From JBBDYG01 sp040901765 (GTDB lineage: Bacteria; Planctomycetota; Planctomycetia; Pirellulales; Lacipirellulaceae): a DNA stretch of 29,558 nt. A model generated the notes under the pieces. That model was not told the origin of the DNA and did not search any database. It worked only from the letters and a program-made list of their open reading frames with translations. The translations under genes were made by a program, and so were the position numbers. Each line of letters opens with the position of its first letter. Within the stretch, counting starts at the first letter, position 1. Shown piece after piece: positions 6,895 to 16,219 of this stretch. The stretch is taken from contig JBBDYG010000059.1 in NCBI GenBank assembly GCA_040901765.1, positions 1-29,558 of the forward strand, given 5' to 3'.

Positions 6895-8412
6895 TTGGTC
6901 GTTGCGGCAGCTAGTTCGACGGCGACTTCCGAGCGGACTCCCGTTCTGGAAGCCCACCGCTTTAGCAAGCAATTTGCGGGCATTCGCGCGCTGTACGACG
7001 TGTCGCTCTTCGTCGAACGGGGCGAAGTCTTGGCGATCGTCGGTGAGAACGGCGCGGGCAAGAGCACGCTGATGAAGATTCTGGCCGGCGTGCAAAGGCC
7101 GACTTCCGGCAGCCTTCGCGTCGACGGGCACGCCGTAGAGTTCTCCGGAGTGCGCGACGCCTTGCGGCAGGGAATTGCGCTGATTCATCAAGAGCTTAAT
7201 CTCGCGCCGCACCTGGATGTGGCCACCAACATTTCGCTGGGACGCGAGCCAAGCCGCTTTGGCTTCATTAAACGAGCAGAAGCTGAACGTCAGGCGCGAA
7301 AATATCTCGATGCAGTTGGGCTTGATGTCTCGCCAAGAACCATCGTCAGCTCGCTGCCGATTGGGAAGCAGCAGCTTGTGGAAATCGCGAAGGCGCTCAG
7401 CACCAACGCTCGCGTGCTCATCATGGATGAACCGACATCCTCGCTGTCGCAGTTCGAGTCGCAGAAGTTGTTCGAGGTAATTCGCGAACTGCGGTCGCGC
7501 GGCGTGAGCATTCTCTACGTATCGCACCGGTTGGGCGAGGTGCAAGACCTGGCGGATCGAGTCGTGGTACTGCGCGACGGCCAATATGTCGGCGGCCTTT
7601 CGCGCGGGGAAATCGACCGGCAGCGGATGGTCAGCCTGATGGTGGGCCGCAACTTGAGCCAGTTTTATCACCGCATTCCGCATGCACCGGGCGCTGAAGT
7701 GCTGCGGGTTTCCGATTTACGCGTGCCAACAAATCCGCGGCACGCAGTGACGTTTTCGTTGCGCGCCGGTGAAATCGTGGGCATCGCTGGCTTGGTCGGC
7801 GCCGGGCGATCGGAACTGCTTACGACGCTGTTCGGCGTCACACCCGCGACGCGGGGGACGCTGACGTTGGGAGATCAAACGCGCCCGCCGCGCAGTGTGC
7901 CAGAAGCAATTGCGGCGGGACTAATGCTGGTTCCCGAGGATCGGCGCCTGACGGGGCTGCTGACCGCCATGAATGTCAAGCGTAACCTGTCGGTTGCCAG
8001 CTTGCGACGCGATCAGCGAATCGGTTTCTTGAACCGCTCGGCGGAACGACAGATTAGCACCGCTATGATTCGCCTGCTGCGAATCAAGGCATCTGCCGAG
8101 CAAGTTGCGGCCACGCTGTCGGGTGGAAACCAACAGAAGGTGGTGCTCGGAAAGTGGTTGGCGATGGATCCCAAGGTGCTATTGCTCGATGAACCGACCC
8201 GCGGGATCGACGTTGGCGCCAAGGAGGAGATTTACCAACTGCTCCACGAACTAGCCGGCCGAGGCGTGGCGATTCTGTTTGCTTCGAGTGAGATGGAGGA
8301 GGTTCAGGGTTTGGCCGATCGAGTGCTGGTGATGCACGAAGGGCGAATCGCGGGCGAGCTTTCGCGATCGGAAATGAGTGAAACCAGCATTATGAAGCTG
8401 GCAACCGGTTAG
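6895..8412 (+). CDS. Sugar ABC transporter ATP-binding protein with two ATPase domains (RbsA-like)
   Basis: A 505-residue protein that energises uptake of the ligand captured by the upstream lipoprotein. The N-terminal ATPase has Walker A GENGAGKST (about 50-58) and Walker B VLIMDEPTSSL. The C-terminal ATPase has a degenerate P-loop GLVGAGRSE, the signature LSGGNQQK and Walker B LLLDEPTRGIDVGAK. A canonical first P-loop, a degenerate second P-loop and the LSGGNQQK signature are usual for the RbsA/MglA class. The start is given as TTG at 6895; no ATG precedes the conserved part in this frame. The stop TAG overlaps the permease start by one base, which suggests translational coupling. Confidence 0.92.
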   Translation: MVVAAASSTATSERTPVLEAHRFSKQFAGIRALYDVSLFVERGEVLAIVGENGAGKSTLMKILAGVQRPTSGSLRVDGHAVEFSGVRDALRQGIALIHQELNLAPHLDVATNISLGREPSRFGFIKRAEAERQARKYLDAVGLDVSPRTIVSSLPIGKQQLVEIAKALSTNARVLIMDEPTSSLSQFESQKLFEVIRELRSRGVSILYVSHRLGEVQDLADRVVVLRDGQYVGGLSRGEIDRQRMVSLMVGRNLSQFYHRIPHAPGAEVLRVSDLRVPTNPRHAVTFSLRAGEIVGIAGLVGAGRSELLTTLFGVTPATRGTLTLGDQTRPPRSVPEAIAAGLMLVPEDRRLTGLLTAMNVKRNLSVASLRRDQRIGFLNRSAERQISTAMIRLLRIKASAEQVAATLSGGNQQKVVLGKWLAMDPKVLLLDEPTRGIDVGAKEEIYQLLHELAGRGVAILFASSEMEEVQGLADRVLVMHEGRIAGELSRSEMSETSIMKLATG

Positions 8413-9503
8413 TGAAATTTCGTTTAAACAAGGGGTGCAGTAGGTTGACGACCGAATCGAAGAATCTTGCCGATCGTTCCGCAGCATTGCGGCAATGGAA
8501 CCCGATGACCGCCAAGCTGCTTGGAATTGCGGCGGTGCTGCTCGCAGTATGCGCCTATACCGCCCTGTCGTCCGACCGGTTTCTGCTCGTGGGCAACATT
8601 GAGAACCTGGTTCACCGCACCGCATTGTTCGGAATCCTAAGCATCGGCGCCGCGTTTGTGATCATCACCGGCGGCATCGATCTCTCGATTGGCTCGGTCG
8701 TCTGTTTAGTCGGCGTGCTGTTGCCGTACCTGATCGTCGAGCGAGATTGGTCGCCTTGGATCGTCGTGCCGACCGTACTGGCCATGTCGGTCGCGATCGG
8801 CGTCGCGCATGGACTCTTAATCACCAAAATGCGCTTGCAGCCGTTTGTGGTGACGCTGTGCGGTTTGCTGCTGTACAGAGGCATCGCGCGGGGCATCACA
8901 TTCGACCAAGCCCAAGGGTTTGGGGTTGGCAGCAAAGGGTTGCGAAAAATTGCGACGGAGCGGCTGCCGATCTTCGGCAGCAGTCCCGAAGTATTTCACC
9001 TGCCGGCGACCACGATGGTGTTGGTGATCGTGGCCATTGCCGCGGCCATTTTCTTGAACCGAACTATTTACGGTCGATACCTCTTGGCACTGGGCAGCAA
9101 TCCCGAAGCGGCTCGCTACAGCGGTATCCGCGTCGATCGCATGGTGATCCTGGCCTACGTGCTCTGCGCGACGCTCGCCGGATTCGGCGGCATGTTGTTT
9201 GTCCTGGATATCAACGCCGCCCAGCCCAGCGACTTCGGCTCCAGCTACGAACTGTACGCGATCGCCGCGGCCGTTCTGGGTGGATGCTCGCTGCGCGGCG
9301 GCGAGGGGAGCATTCTCGGCGTGTTGATCGGCGCCGCGTTAATGGTCGTGCTCAGCAACATGATCAATCTGGTTCATCCCGATTACCAAAACATTGAGTT
9401 CGCGATCATCGGCGGCGTGATCCTGATCGGCGTGATGTTGGACGAGACGGTCCGCCGCGTCGTGGCCGCCCGGCGCGCCGCGGCTCGAAACAGTGCTCCG
9501 TAG
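8412..9503 (+). CDS. Sugar ABC transporter permease (RbsC-like)
   Basis: A 363-residue inner-membrane permease of the BPD_transp_2 family. Multiple hydrophobic segments are visible, for example LLGIAAVLLAVCAYTAL, AAFVIITGGIDLSIGSVV and TMVLVIVAIAAAIFL. The GGIDLSIGS segment is characteristic of RbsC/AraH-type permeases, and ALGSNPEAARYSGI matches the cytoplasmic coupling loop. Translation probably starts at GTG 8412 inside the TAGTG overlap with the ATPase gene; the ATG at 8505 is a possible internal alternative. This is the last gene of the three-gene operon. The RAYT-type element at 9534 follows closely and its hairpins may also end transcription. Confidence 0.92.
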   Translation: MKFRLNKGCSRLTTESKNLADRSAALRQWNPMTAKLLGIAAVLLAVCAYTALSSDRFLLVGNIENLVHRTALFGILSIGAAFVIITGGIDLSIGSVVCLVGVLLPYLIVERDWSPWIVVPTVLAMSVAIGVAHGLLITKMRLQPFVVTLCGLLLYRGIARGITFDQAQGFGVGSKGLRKIATERLPIFGSSPEVFHLPATTMVLVIVAIAAAIFLNRTIYGRYLLALGSNPEAARYSGIRVDRMVILAYVLCATLAGFGGMLFVLDINAAQPSDFGSSYELYAIAAAVLGGCSLRGGEGSILGVLIGAALMVVLSNMINLVHPDYQNIEFAIIGGVILIGVMLDETVRRVVAARRAAARNSAP

Positions 9504-9533
9504 AGTGACCTCCCGTGAGGATGCAACTGTTTT

Positions 9534-9755
9534 GCATTGCAAGCCGGAGGCTTGGCAGCCATTAGCCGGCGGTAAGCGCCAGCGCCACCGCCGGAGACTC
9601 GATCGGATGGAATTCTGCACCCCGGCAGGGGTGCCAGCAGCGTGCGCTCAATTGCTGGCACCCCTGCCGGGGTGCGACTGTTCTTATTCCGCGGTTCCGG
9701 TGGTGCGCTGCGCGACCACCGGCTAATAGCTGCAATCCCTCCGGGATGAAGAAGG
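9534..9755. mobile_element. Minimal non-autonomous RAYT-type element
   Basis: The same nested layout as the copies at the left of the window: palindrome B (AAGCCGGAGGCTT, about 9541-9553), A (9566-9594) and C (9617-9639), then inverted C (9653-9675), A (9697-9722) and B (9723-9755). Only 13 bases separate the two C palindromes. Even these resemble the start of the transposase 3' end (TGCGCTCAAT against TGCGCATCAAT). The left A palindrome has CCGGCGGT/ACCGCCGG where other copies have CCGGTGGT/ACCACCGG, a change on both arms that keeps pairing. It lies 30 bases behind the permease stop codon. Confidence 0.75.
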
Positions 9756-9850
9756 ACGTGCAGCGATTCCTTTTGCCGCAGTGCCTGCGGCGAAGTTAGA
9801 GTGTAGTGTGATACACGTAATTTCAGAATTGATCGTCTACTTTCCGACCG

Positions 9851-10771
9851 TTAGACATCCGTTGCGCTGCCAGGCTGCCGCGATCGCGCGAGTCGCAACA
9901 AGGCATCGTGATAGAAATTGAGCACCGACGGCTCTTTCGGTCGGATTCTGCCGAAGGTGAGTTCAATCGTTGCCGACAGCGTCCACCACACGAGTTGGCG
10001 CGGCTGGTGCGTTTCGCTGACGGGCGCACCGTACTTCTCGCCGAGCGCTTCATGCACCAGATGGAAGCCTTCGGTGCCGAATAATGCGGTGATTTGAAAC
10101 AGCTTCTCGTCAATGAACTGATAGAGCAATATTTCGGTCTGCACGCCGGCGACGGTTGGGGAGCTCATCTCCTGCGGATCATCGACTCGAGCATGAATAA
10201 TTCCCGCGGAATGGTGCCACGCGAGCGATCGCAACTCGGAAATGCCAACGAACTGCGTCTGATCGGACGTCCAAGGAAGCTCCCGCCCTGTGACTTGGCT
10301 CCGCCGCGAGTATTTGGCCTTGAAGTCATCGAGCTTCATTCCCAGGCGGTCGCCCTTCAACTCGAAGAGATCCTCGGAGTCATCGATTTCGACGCCGAGC
10401 CGTTCGACGCGTTTCTTGGCGGAGAGATTTGCCAATCGATCGAACACCTGCTCGAGTTGATCTTGATCGATGTCGTCGGTGGTCACGCATTTGAGTCGTG
10501 TCTCATCGAGGAAACCCGACCGCGATGCCCCGGACGCAGTCAAGTTCACGAACGCCAGCACGGCACTTTTTTGGCGACGAAAAAGCTCCTCGACCATTTC
10601 CTGCGGGGTGGCGTCCGAAAGGAGCCGCCCGGCGGCCCGCTTCTCCGCCTCGACCTTCAGCGGAATCGGAACGATCGCCCCGCACCGGCTGCATTTGGCC
10701 GTCTTGCCGCCAAACTCCTCCTTCACTCGGAGCACCGCGCGGCACAAAGGACATTCAAACGCAAAAGTCAT
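9851..10771 (-). CDS. N-terminal zinc-ribbon protein of unknown function
   Basis: A 306-residue protein starting MTFAFECPLCRAVLRV, with a four-cysteine ribbon CPLC (7-10) ... CSRC (27-30) of MJ0042 type. The motif is frequent at the N-terminus of planctomycete proteins and may bind zinc. The remaining roughly 270 residues show no domain I recognise. There is a Lys/Glu-rich middle and a C-terminal half with TEILLYQFIDEKLFQITALF and LVHEALGEKYGAPV, which resembles small alpha/beta domains seen in secreted hypothetical proteins. No signal peptide or membrane segment is visible. It lies 170 bases downstream of the DinB-like gene on the same strand, and a TATACT (complement of 10859-10864) could be a -10 box of its own. 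Confidence 0.75.
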   Translation of the reverse strand: MTFAFECPLCRAVLRVKEEFGGKTAKCSRCGAIVPIPLKVEAEKRAAGRLLSDATPQEMVEELFRRQKSAVLAFVNLTASGASRSGFLDETRLKCVTTDDIDQDQLEQVFDRLANLSAKKRVERLGVEIDDSEDLFELKGDRLGMKLDDFKAKYSRRSQVTGRELPWTSDQTQFVGISELRSLAWHHSAGIIHARVDDPQEMSSPTVAGVQTEILLYQFIDEKLFQITALFGTEGFHLVHEALGEKYGAPVSETHQPRQLVWWTLSATIELTFGRIRPKEPSVLNFYHDALLRLARSRQPGSATDV

Positions 10772-10941
10772 GTCGACCGGAAAGAAGAGAGTGGCGATCG
10801 CCCCTGCCGCGGCAAAGTGCCGATTGTCTGGCTCGAATTTGCGTGTGGCCTACCGCTTAGTATAACTTCGCCCCCGCATGTGGCCAGAGAAATTGGGCAA
10901 GTTCTCCGGACTAGCGCATCGCTTCGTCACTGTGGCGGCGG

Positions 10942-11433
10942 TTAAAACAGCGGCGGTTTGCCCATCTGCCGACGCCAGTTGGAAAGATGCCCCAAATGTG
11001 CCGCTTCGTGAGTAGTCACCAGATGGGCCAGCAGATCACCCACCGTCGGCAGGGTCCGCTGCAAGAATTTCATCGGCAAAGGATTGGGCGCCGCAAGCTG
11101 CTCGGGCGTTACCTGAAGGAGTGCCGCCACAACCGCTTCGTGTCCCTCGCGGAGAGCGATCAGCAGCTCTTCTCGGTCGGGATAGGAATGCTGTTCGGAG
11201 AGCGGCTTTGAGCCTGGCCGGAACTCGGCGTGCCACTCTTCGGGCAGCCGCTTCGGCTGGCCCATGAGGTCCAGTGCGAAGTCGGTGCAGATTGCCAGAT
11301 GCCCCAAAATCCAGGCGGGCGGATTCACGGCCGGCGAAGGTTGGTGTTCCATCTGTTCCTGCGGAATGTCGGCCATGAGCGCTTCGCACGATGCGAGCGT
11401 GAATCGATAAAGGGTGGTGAGTTGCGTGGACAT
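10942..11433 (-). CDS. DinB-like four-helix protein
   Basis: A 163-residue protein of the DinB/YfiT-like superfamily, whose members are metal-binding four-helix bundles, several being thiol-dependent transferases or hydrolases. The expected histidines are in AWILGHLAI and in the C-terminal HLVTTHEAAHLGHLSNWRRQMG, which I read as the last two helices. I take the ATG at 11433 rather than the longer frame because the homologous N-terminus (QLTTLYRFTLASCEAL) begins there. An AAGGGGGG stretch precedes it within the end of acnA. The gap to the acnA stop is 7 bases, so the two are probably co-transcribed. The substrate is unknown. Confidence 0.8.
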   Translation of the reverse strand: MSTQLTTLYRFTLASCEALMADIPQEQMEHQPSPAVNPPAWILGHLAICTDFALDLMGQPKRLPEEWHAEFRPGSKPLSEQHSYPDREELLIALREGHEAVVAALLQVTPEQLAAPNPLPMKFLQRTLPTVGDLLAHLVTTHEAAHLGHLSNWRRQMGKPPLF

Positions 11434-11440
11434 TGAGCGT

Positions 11441-14191
11441 TCAGCCCCCCTTGAGCAGCTTCCGCAGCACGTAAGGCAGAATTCCACCGTGGCGATAGTA
11501 ATCTAGCTCCACGAGCGTGTCGATTCGCACCGTGGCCGTGAATCGCTTCTCGCCGGCGGCTGAGGTGGGTTCCGCGGGACGGGCGATCACCGTAAGTTTT
11601 TGCCGAGCTTTCAGGTCACTGCCTAAACCGGGGATGTCGAAAACCTCTTCGCCAGTCAGGCCTAACGATTGCCAGGTCACGCCGCTGTCGAACTGCAAGG
11701 GCAGCACGCCCATCATGACGAGATTCGAGCGGTGAATACGCTCGTAGCTGGCGGCGATTACGGCCCGCACGCCTAGCAGATAGGTTCCTTTTGCGGCCCA
11801 GTCGCGGCTCGAACCCGTTCCGTACTCCGTGCCGGCCAGCACCACCAACGGCACGCCTTCCGCTTTGTACTCGATCGCGGCGTCGTATATGCTCATCTCC
11901 TTGCCGTCGGGAAGGTGCTGCGTGACGCCGCCTTCCGTGCCGGGCGCCAACAGGTTGCGTAGACGGATGTTGGCGAAGGTGCCGCGGGTCATTACGCGGT
12001 CGTTGCCGCGGCGCGCGCCGTAGCTGTTAAAGTCACGCGGCTCGACGCCTTGCCCGATGAGGTACTGTCCCGCCGGGCTTTTTACGGCGATTGATCCCGC
12101 AGGCGAAATATGATCGGTCGTCACGGAATCGCCAAGCGCCGCCAAGCATCGAGCGTTGTGGATCGGTTCAATTGCTTGCGGCTCTGCGGAAAGCCCGAGC
12201 AGGAACGGCGGCTCCTCGATGTAAGTGCTCATTGCGTCCCACTCGTACAGTTCACCGGTGCTCGTCGGCAGTTCGTTCCACTTCGGATTCGCCGTCCAAA
12301 CACTGCCGTACTGTTTTTGAAACATTTCCGGCTGCACGCAACTCTCAACGGTTCGCTTCACTTCGTCGTGCGTGGGCCAAATGTCCTTGAGAAACACGGC
12401 GCGGCCATCGTCTCCCGTTCCGATCGGTTCGGTAACGAGATCAATGTCCGTGGTCCCGGCGAGCGCGTAAGCGACCACCAGAGGTGGACTGGCCAAATAG
12501 TTGGCTTTTACATCCGGGTTGATTCGGCCCTCGAAATTGCGGTTGCCGGACAACACGCCCGCCGCCACCAAATTCGCTTGCTGAATCGCGGCGTGAACCG
12601 GATCGGGCAACGGCCCGCTGTTGCCAATGCAAGTGGTGCAACCGTAGCCCACGGTCTGAAAGCCCAACTCGTTGAGAGACTGATCGAGACCGGCCTTGGC
12701 GAGGTAGTCGGTTACAACGCGGCTCCCCGGCGCCAAGCTTGTCTTCACGTACGCGGGCGGTCGCAGGCCTCGCGCAACCGCCTTCTTGGCCACCAAGCCA
12801 GCCGCAACCATCACGCTTGGGTTGCTGGTGTTGGTGCAGCTCGTGATCGCGGCGATAACGACCGACCCGTGCGTAAGATTGTCCGTGGCTTTTTCACTGA
12901 CGGCACTGTCGCCATTAACGCTGGGGATCGTAACTGTCGCGGTTCGCGCGAGCGCCGCGTCGTCCAGCGCATAGCCGCGATTTTCCAGTGGCGCCCGCAG
13001 CGCCTCGCGAAATGACTTCTTCATTTGGCGCAGCGGCACGCGGTCCTGTGGCCGCTTTGGACCCGCCAGACTCGGTTCGACGCTGGAAAGATCCAACTCG
13101 ACGAGATTCGTGAATGTCGGCGGCGGCGCGCCATCCGTCCGGTAGAGTCCCTGCTCCTTGGTATACCGCTCAACTAGTTCTACTTCGTCCTTGGTGCGTC
13201 CCGTTTGACGCAGGTAGTGCAGCGTCTGCTCGTCGACCGGAAAGAAGCCCATCGTCGCACCATATTCCGGGGCCATGTTGCCGATCGTCGCGCGATCCGC
13301 CACGGCCATGGTCGACACGCCGGGACCGAAGAACTCGACGAATTTTCCCACGACGTTCGCTTTACGAAGGATCTCGGTGACCGTGAGCACCAAATCGGTG
13401 GCCGTGGACCCCGGCGGTAGCTCGCCCGTTAACTTCATGCCAATGACTTCGGGAAGGAGCATGTAGATCGGCTGGCCGAGCATCACGCCTTCGGCCTCGA
13501 TGCCACCGACGCCCCAACCGACGACGCCCAGGCCGTTGATCATCGTCGTATGGCTATCGGTCCCCACGAGCGAATCGGGCAGCGCGACCGGCCCGGCGTG
13601 ATCATTGCGAATGAAAACACCCTTGGCGAGGTATTCGAGATTCACCTGATGGACGATCCCCGCTCCCGGCGGGACGACGCGGAAATTGTCGAACGCCTTT
13701 TGCCCCCAGCGCAGGAACTCGTACCGCTCGCGGTTGCGAGCAAATTCCAGTTCGATGTTCAGATCGAGCGCCTGGGCCGAGCCAAAGTAATCGACCTGCA
13801 CCGAGTGGTCGATGACGAGGTCCACCGGCACCAGCGGATTGATTTTCTTAGGATCGCCACCGACCCGGGCCATGGCGGCGCGCATCGCGGCCAAGTCCAC
13901 CACCGCGGGCACGCCGGTGAAATCTTGCAGCACCACGCGGGCAGGCGTAAACGGGATTTCAACCTCGGCGGGGTCGGGGGCTTCCCATCCCGCGAGCTTA
14001 ATCACGTCCTGTTCCGTGACCACGTATCCGTCGCAATTGCGAAGCACGCTCTCGAGCAACACGCGGATCGAGTAGGGCAGGGCGGCGACCTTCGTCAGCC
14101 GCATCTCCTCAAGCTTGCTCAGACGGTAGATGCCAAGCCGGCCTTGCGGAGCGGCAAAGGTGTCACGCGCGGAAAATAGATCGGTAGCCAT
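11441..14191 (-). CDS. acnA: Aconitate hydratase (AcnA/IRP type)
   Basis: A 916-residue cytoplasmic enzyme that interconverts citrate and isocitrate in the TCA cycle using a 4Fe-4S cluster. The three cluster cysteines are visible: Cys452 in SCTNTSNPS, and Cys518 and Cys521 in GYGCTTCIGNSG. Other family segments are LVGTDSHTTMINGLGVVGWGVGG, read here in part as VGTDSHTTMINGLGV, and the C-terminal swivel domain with YGTGSSRDWAAKG. Length and domain order match the AcnA/IRP1 class, not AcnB. The ATG at 14191 (MATDLFSARDTF) is preferred over the frame extension to 14260, which lacks homology. No strong Shine-Dalgarno is visible. It is followed immediately by the DinB-like gene. Confidence 0.96.
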   Translation of the reverse strand: MATDLFSARDTFAAPQGRLGIYRLSKLEEMRLTKVAALPYSIRVLLESVLRNCDGYVVTEQDVIKLAGWEAPDPAEVEIPFTPARVVLQDFTGVPAVVDLAAMRAAMARVGGDPKKINPLVPVDLVIDHSVQVDYFGSAQALDLNIELEFARNRERYEFLRWGQKAFDNFRVVPPGAGIVHQVNLEYLAKGVFIRNDHAGPVALPDSLVGTDSHTTMINGLGVVGWGVGGIEAEGVMLGQPIYMLLPEVIGMKLTGELPPGSTATDLVLTVTEILRKANVVGKFVEFFGPGVSTMAVADRATIGNMAPEYGATMGFFPVDEQTLHYLRQTGRTKDEVELVERYTKEQGLYRTDGAPPPTFTNLVELDLSSVEPSLAGPKRPQDRVPLRQMKKSFREALRAPLENRGYALDDAALARTATVTIPSVNGDSAVSEKATDNLTHGSVVIAAITSCTNTSNPSVMVAAGLVAKKAVARGLRPPAYVKTSLAPGSRVVTDYLAKAGLDQSLNELGFQTVGYGCTTCIGNSGPLPDPVHAAIQQANLVAAGVLSGNRNFEGRINPDVKANYLASPPLVVAYALAGTTDIDLVTEPIGTGDDGRAVFLKDIWPTHDEVKRTVESCVQPEMFQKQYGSVWTANPKWNELPTSTGELYEWDAMSTYIEEPPFLLGLSAEPQAIEPIHNARCLAALGDSVTTDHISPAGSIAVKSPAGQYLIGQGVEPRDFNSYGARRGNDRVMTRGTFANIRLRNLLAPGTEGGVTQHLPDGKEMSIYDAAIEYKAEGVPLVVLAGTEYGTGSSRDWAAKGTYLLGVRAVIAASYERIHRSNLVMMGVLPLQFDSGVTWQSLGLTGEEVFDIPGLGSDLKARQKLTVIARPAEPTSAAGEKRFTATVRIDTLVELDYYRHGGILPYVLRKLLKGG

Positions 14192-14394
14192 AATGGTTAT
14201 ACGCGAAGGAAAAGAAACGCCATCGCCGCAGCGCCCGCCTTCTACACGAGAGCGACTCACCGGAATTCTAGCGATTCTCCGTCAAATGCGGCAGGGCACG
14301 AGGTCAATGCCTACTCGACGGATAATTAAGGTCAGCAATCGCACTAGCGGTGGGGCCGCGCAAAAACTTCGCGTACCATCGCCCGGCATGCCGA

Positions 14395-16017
14395 TCACAC
14401 GCTCAGCCAGTCGGGCAACTCGCCCGCGGGTGGCAGTTTGATGACCGTTGCCGACTCGATCGCATCGAGCTTCCGCACGGCCTCCAGGGCTTCGGGCGAA
14501 GGCTCGCCGTCGATGTTGAGGATGCCGATGGCGTGCCCCCCAGGGCGATCGCGCCCGACTGCCATCTGGGCGATGTTCACTCCGTGTTGGCCAAACAGAG
14601 TGCCCACGCTACCGATGATCCCGGGCACGTCCTTATGGGTAAAGACGAGCAAGCAACCGTCGAGGTAGGCTTCCAATCGGTAATCATTGATCGCCACCAG
14701 CCTCGGCATATCGTTGCCGAACAAAGTGCCGGTGATACGAACTGTGGAGTCTCCACTGTTGACCTCGCAGGCCATCGAAGAACGAAAGGCGCCCATGTCG
14801 TGGCGCGACTCCTCCACGAGATCGATGCCTCGGTCCCGGAGCATGATTTCCGCATTTACCAGATTCGCGTCGGCGCCAAACGCCGACTCGAGCAATCCCG
14901 CCGCGAAAACGGCCGTGAGCACCTTCGTATCGCGGTCGGCAAGTTCGCCGCGGTATAGCAATCGACAGGACTTGAGAACGCCAGTTTGCAGTCCCGCCGC
15001 CAGTCGCCCAAGACGATAGGCCACGTGGAGATAACCCCGCAATGCTTCGATTGTCTTCGTGTCGAGGGCCGCGACGTTGACGGCGTGCCGAATAGCGCCG
15101 GTAGTAAGATAATCCGCAAGTAGCTCCACGGCCTCCGTAGCAACCTGGGTCTGGGCCTCTTCCGTGCTTGCGCCGAGGTGAGGCGTGACGACCACGCCCG
15201 GCATGCCAAATAGCGGGCTGTCGGTGCAGGGCTCGTGTTCGAAAACATCGAGCGCCACGCCGGCAATCTTACCACTTTTTAGACCCTCGACCAAAGCACT
15301 CTCGTTGTAGATGCCGCCGCGAGCCGCATTGATCAGCCGCACTCCGGGTTTAAGCAACGCGAGTTGCGGAATGTCGATGAGATTGCGAGTCTCGTCGGTC
15401 AGCGGCGTATGCACGGTCAGATAATCGACGACGGGCAACATGTCGGCGACCTTGGCAACCAAGTCGATGCCCATTTGCTGCGCTCGATCGGCGGCCATGA
15501 ACGGATCGTAGCCGACGACTCGCATCTCCAAGCCCTGAGCGCGTGTGGCGACCGCGACTCCGATACGGCCTAGTCCGATCACGCCCAGCGTCTTGCCCGC
15601 CACCTGCGCGCCCATAAAGTTCTTGCGATCCCATCGACCCGCCACGAGCGATTCTTGTGCCGCCGGGATGCTGCGCGACAGAGCAAGCATCAGAGCAATC
15701 GTATGCTCGGCCGTGCTGAGCGTGTTGCCGGCCGGCGTGTTCATCACAACGATGCCTTGCTTCGTCGCGGCGGCTTTGTCGATATTGTCCGTACCGACTC
15801 CGGCCCGCACGATCGCTTTCAGGCGGCGATTGCCCTCGAGCACCTCCGCGGTAAGCTTCACGCCGCTGCGGCAGATCGCTCCGTCGAACTGCGTGAGCGC
15901 TTCGCGCAGTTCTGCCCCTTTGAGACCGGTGCGCACCTCGTATTCGATGCCGGGTGCTCGATCGAGCATCGACAGGCCTTCGGGTGCCAGATCGTCAAGT
16001 ACAATTACACGGGGCAT
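14395..16017 (-). CDS. serA: D-3-phosphoglycerate dehydrogenase with ACT domain
   Basis: A 540-residue enzyme that oxidises 3-phosphoglycerate to 3-phosphohydroxypyruvate with NAD, the first step of the phosphorylated serine pathway. The NAD-binding glycines are at 148-153 (GLGRIG). The catalytic set is Arg233 in NAARGG, Glu262 in EHEP and His280 in TPHLGAS. After the dehydrogenase core come an intervening substrate-binding domain (about 310-450) and a C-terminal ACT domain (VFTHKDVPGIIGSVGTLF onward), as in the long type found in Mycobacterium and Bacillus. ACT domains commonly bind serine for feedback inhibition. It lies downstream of serC on the same strand, with a 202-base gap that holds an inverted repeat. 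Confidence 0.96.
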   Translation of the reverse strand: MPRVIVLDDLAPEGLSMLDRAPGIEYEVRTGLKGAELREALTQFDGAICRSGVKLTAEVLEGNRRLKAIVRAGVGTDNIDKAAATKQGIVVMNTPAGNTLSTAEHTIALMLALSRSIPAAQESLVAGRWDRKNFMGAQVAGKTLGVIGLGRIGVAVATRAQGLEMRVVGYDPFMAADRAQQMGIDLVAKVADMLPVVDYLTVHTPLTDETRNLIDIPQLALLKPGVRLINAARGGIYNESALVEGLKSGKIAGVALDVFEHEPCTDSPLFGMPGVVVTPHLGASTEEAQTQVATEAVELLADYLTTGAIRHAVNVAALDTKTIEALRGYLHVAYRLGRLAAGLQTGVLKSCRLLYRGELADRDTKVLTAVFAAGLLESAFGADANLVNAEIMLRDRGIDLVEESRHDMGAFRSSMACEVNSGDSTVRITGTLFGNDMPRLVAINDYRLEAYLDGCLLVFTHKDVPGIIGSVGTLFGQHGVNIAQMAVGRDRPGGHAIGILNIDGEPSPEALEAVRKLDAIESATVIKLPPAGELPDWLSV

Positions 16018-16096
16018 GGTTCGAAGGTCGATTGGGACTTGAAGGCAATCTGGGATGCTTGTTAGTTACTCAAACCGAACAAAAACAATCACTGTC

Positions 16097-16209
16097 ACCA
16101 CGGAGGCACTGAGAACACGGAGCAAGAATGAGACAGTTAGAACGGATGGAAGCGCAAGACTAAATGATTAGAAGGGCAGTTTTCTCCGTGCATTCCGTGC
16201 CTCCGTGGT
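16097..16209. repeat. Inverted repeat of the ACCACGGAGGCAC type between serC and serA
   Basis: The left arm (16097-16122) and right arm (16184-16209) are complementary at 22 of 26 positions. Both contain the short motif CACGGAG repeated. I know this purine-skewed repeat style from intergenic regions of several unrelated bacterial phyla. The transcribed product of either strand would form a hairpin with a 61-base loop between the serC stop and the serA start. Confidence 0.65.
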
Positions 16210-16219
16210 AATCAAGACT

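Noticed and set aside
10094..10945. A 283-codon plus-strand frame opposite the zinc-ribbon gene
   Set aside because: The minus strand has the CxxC zinc ribbon and a coherent protein; the plus frame is arginine/leucine-rich shadow sequence.
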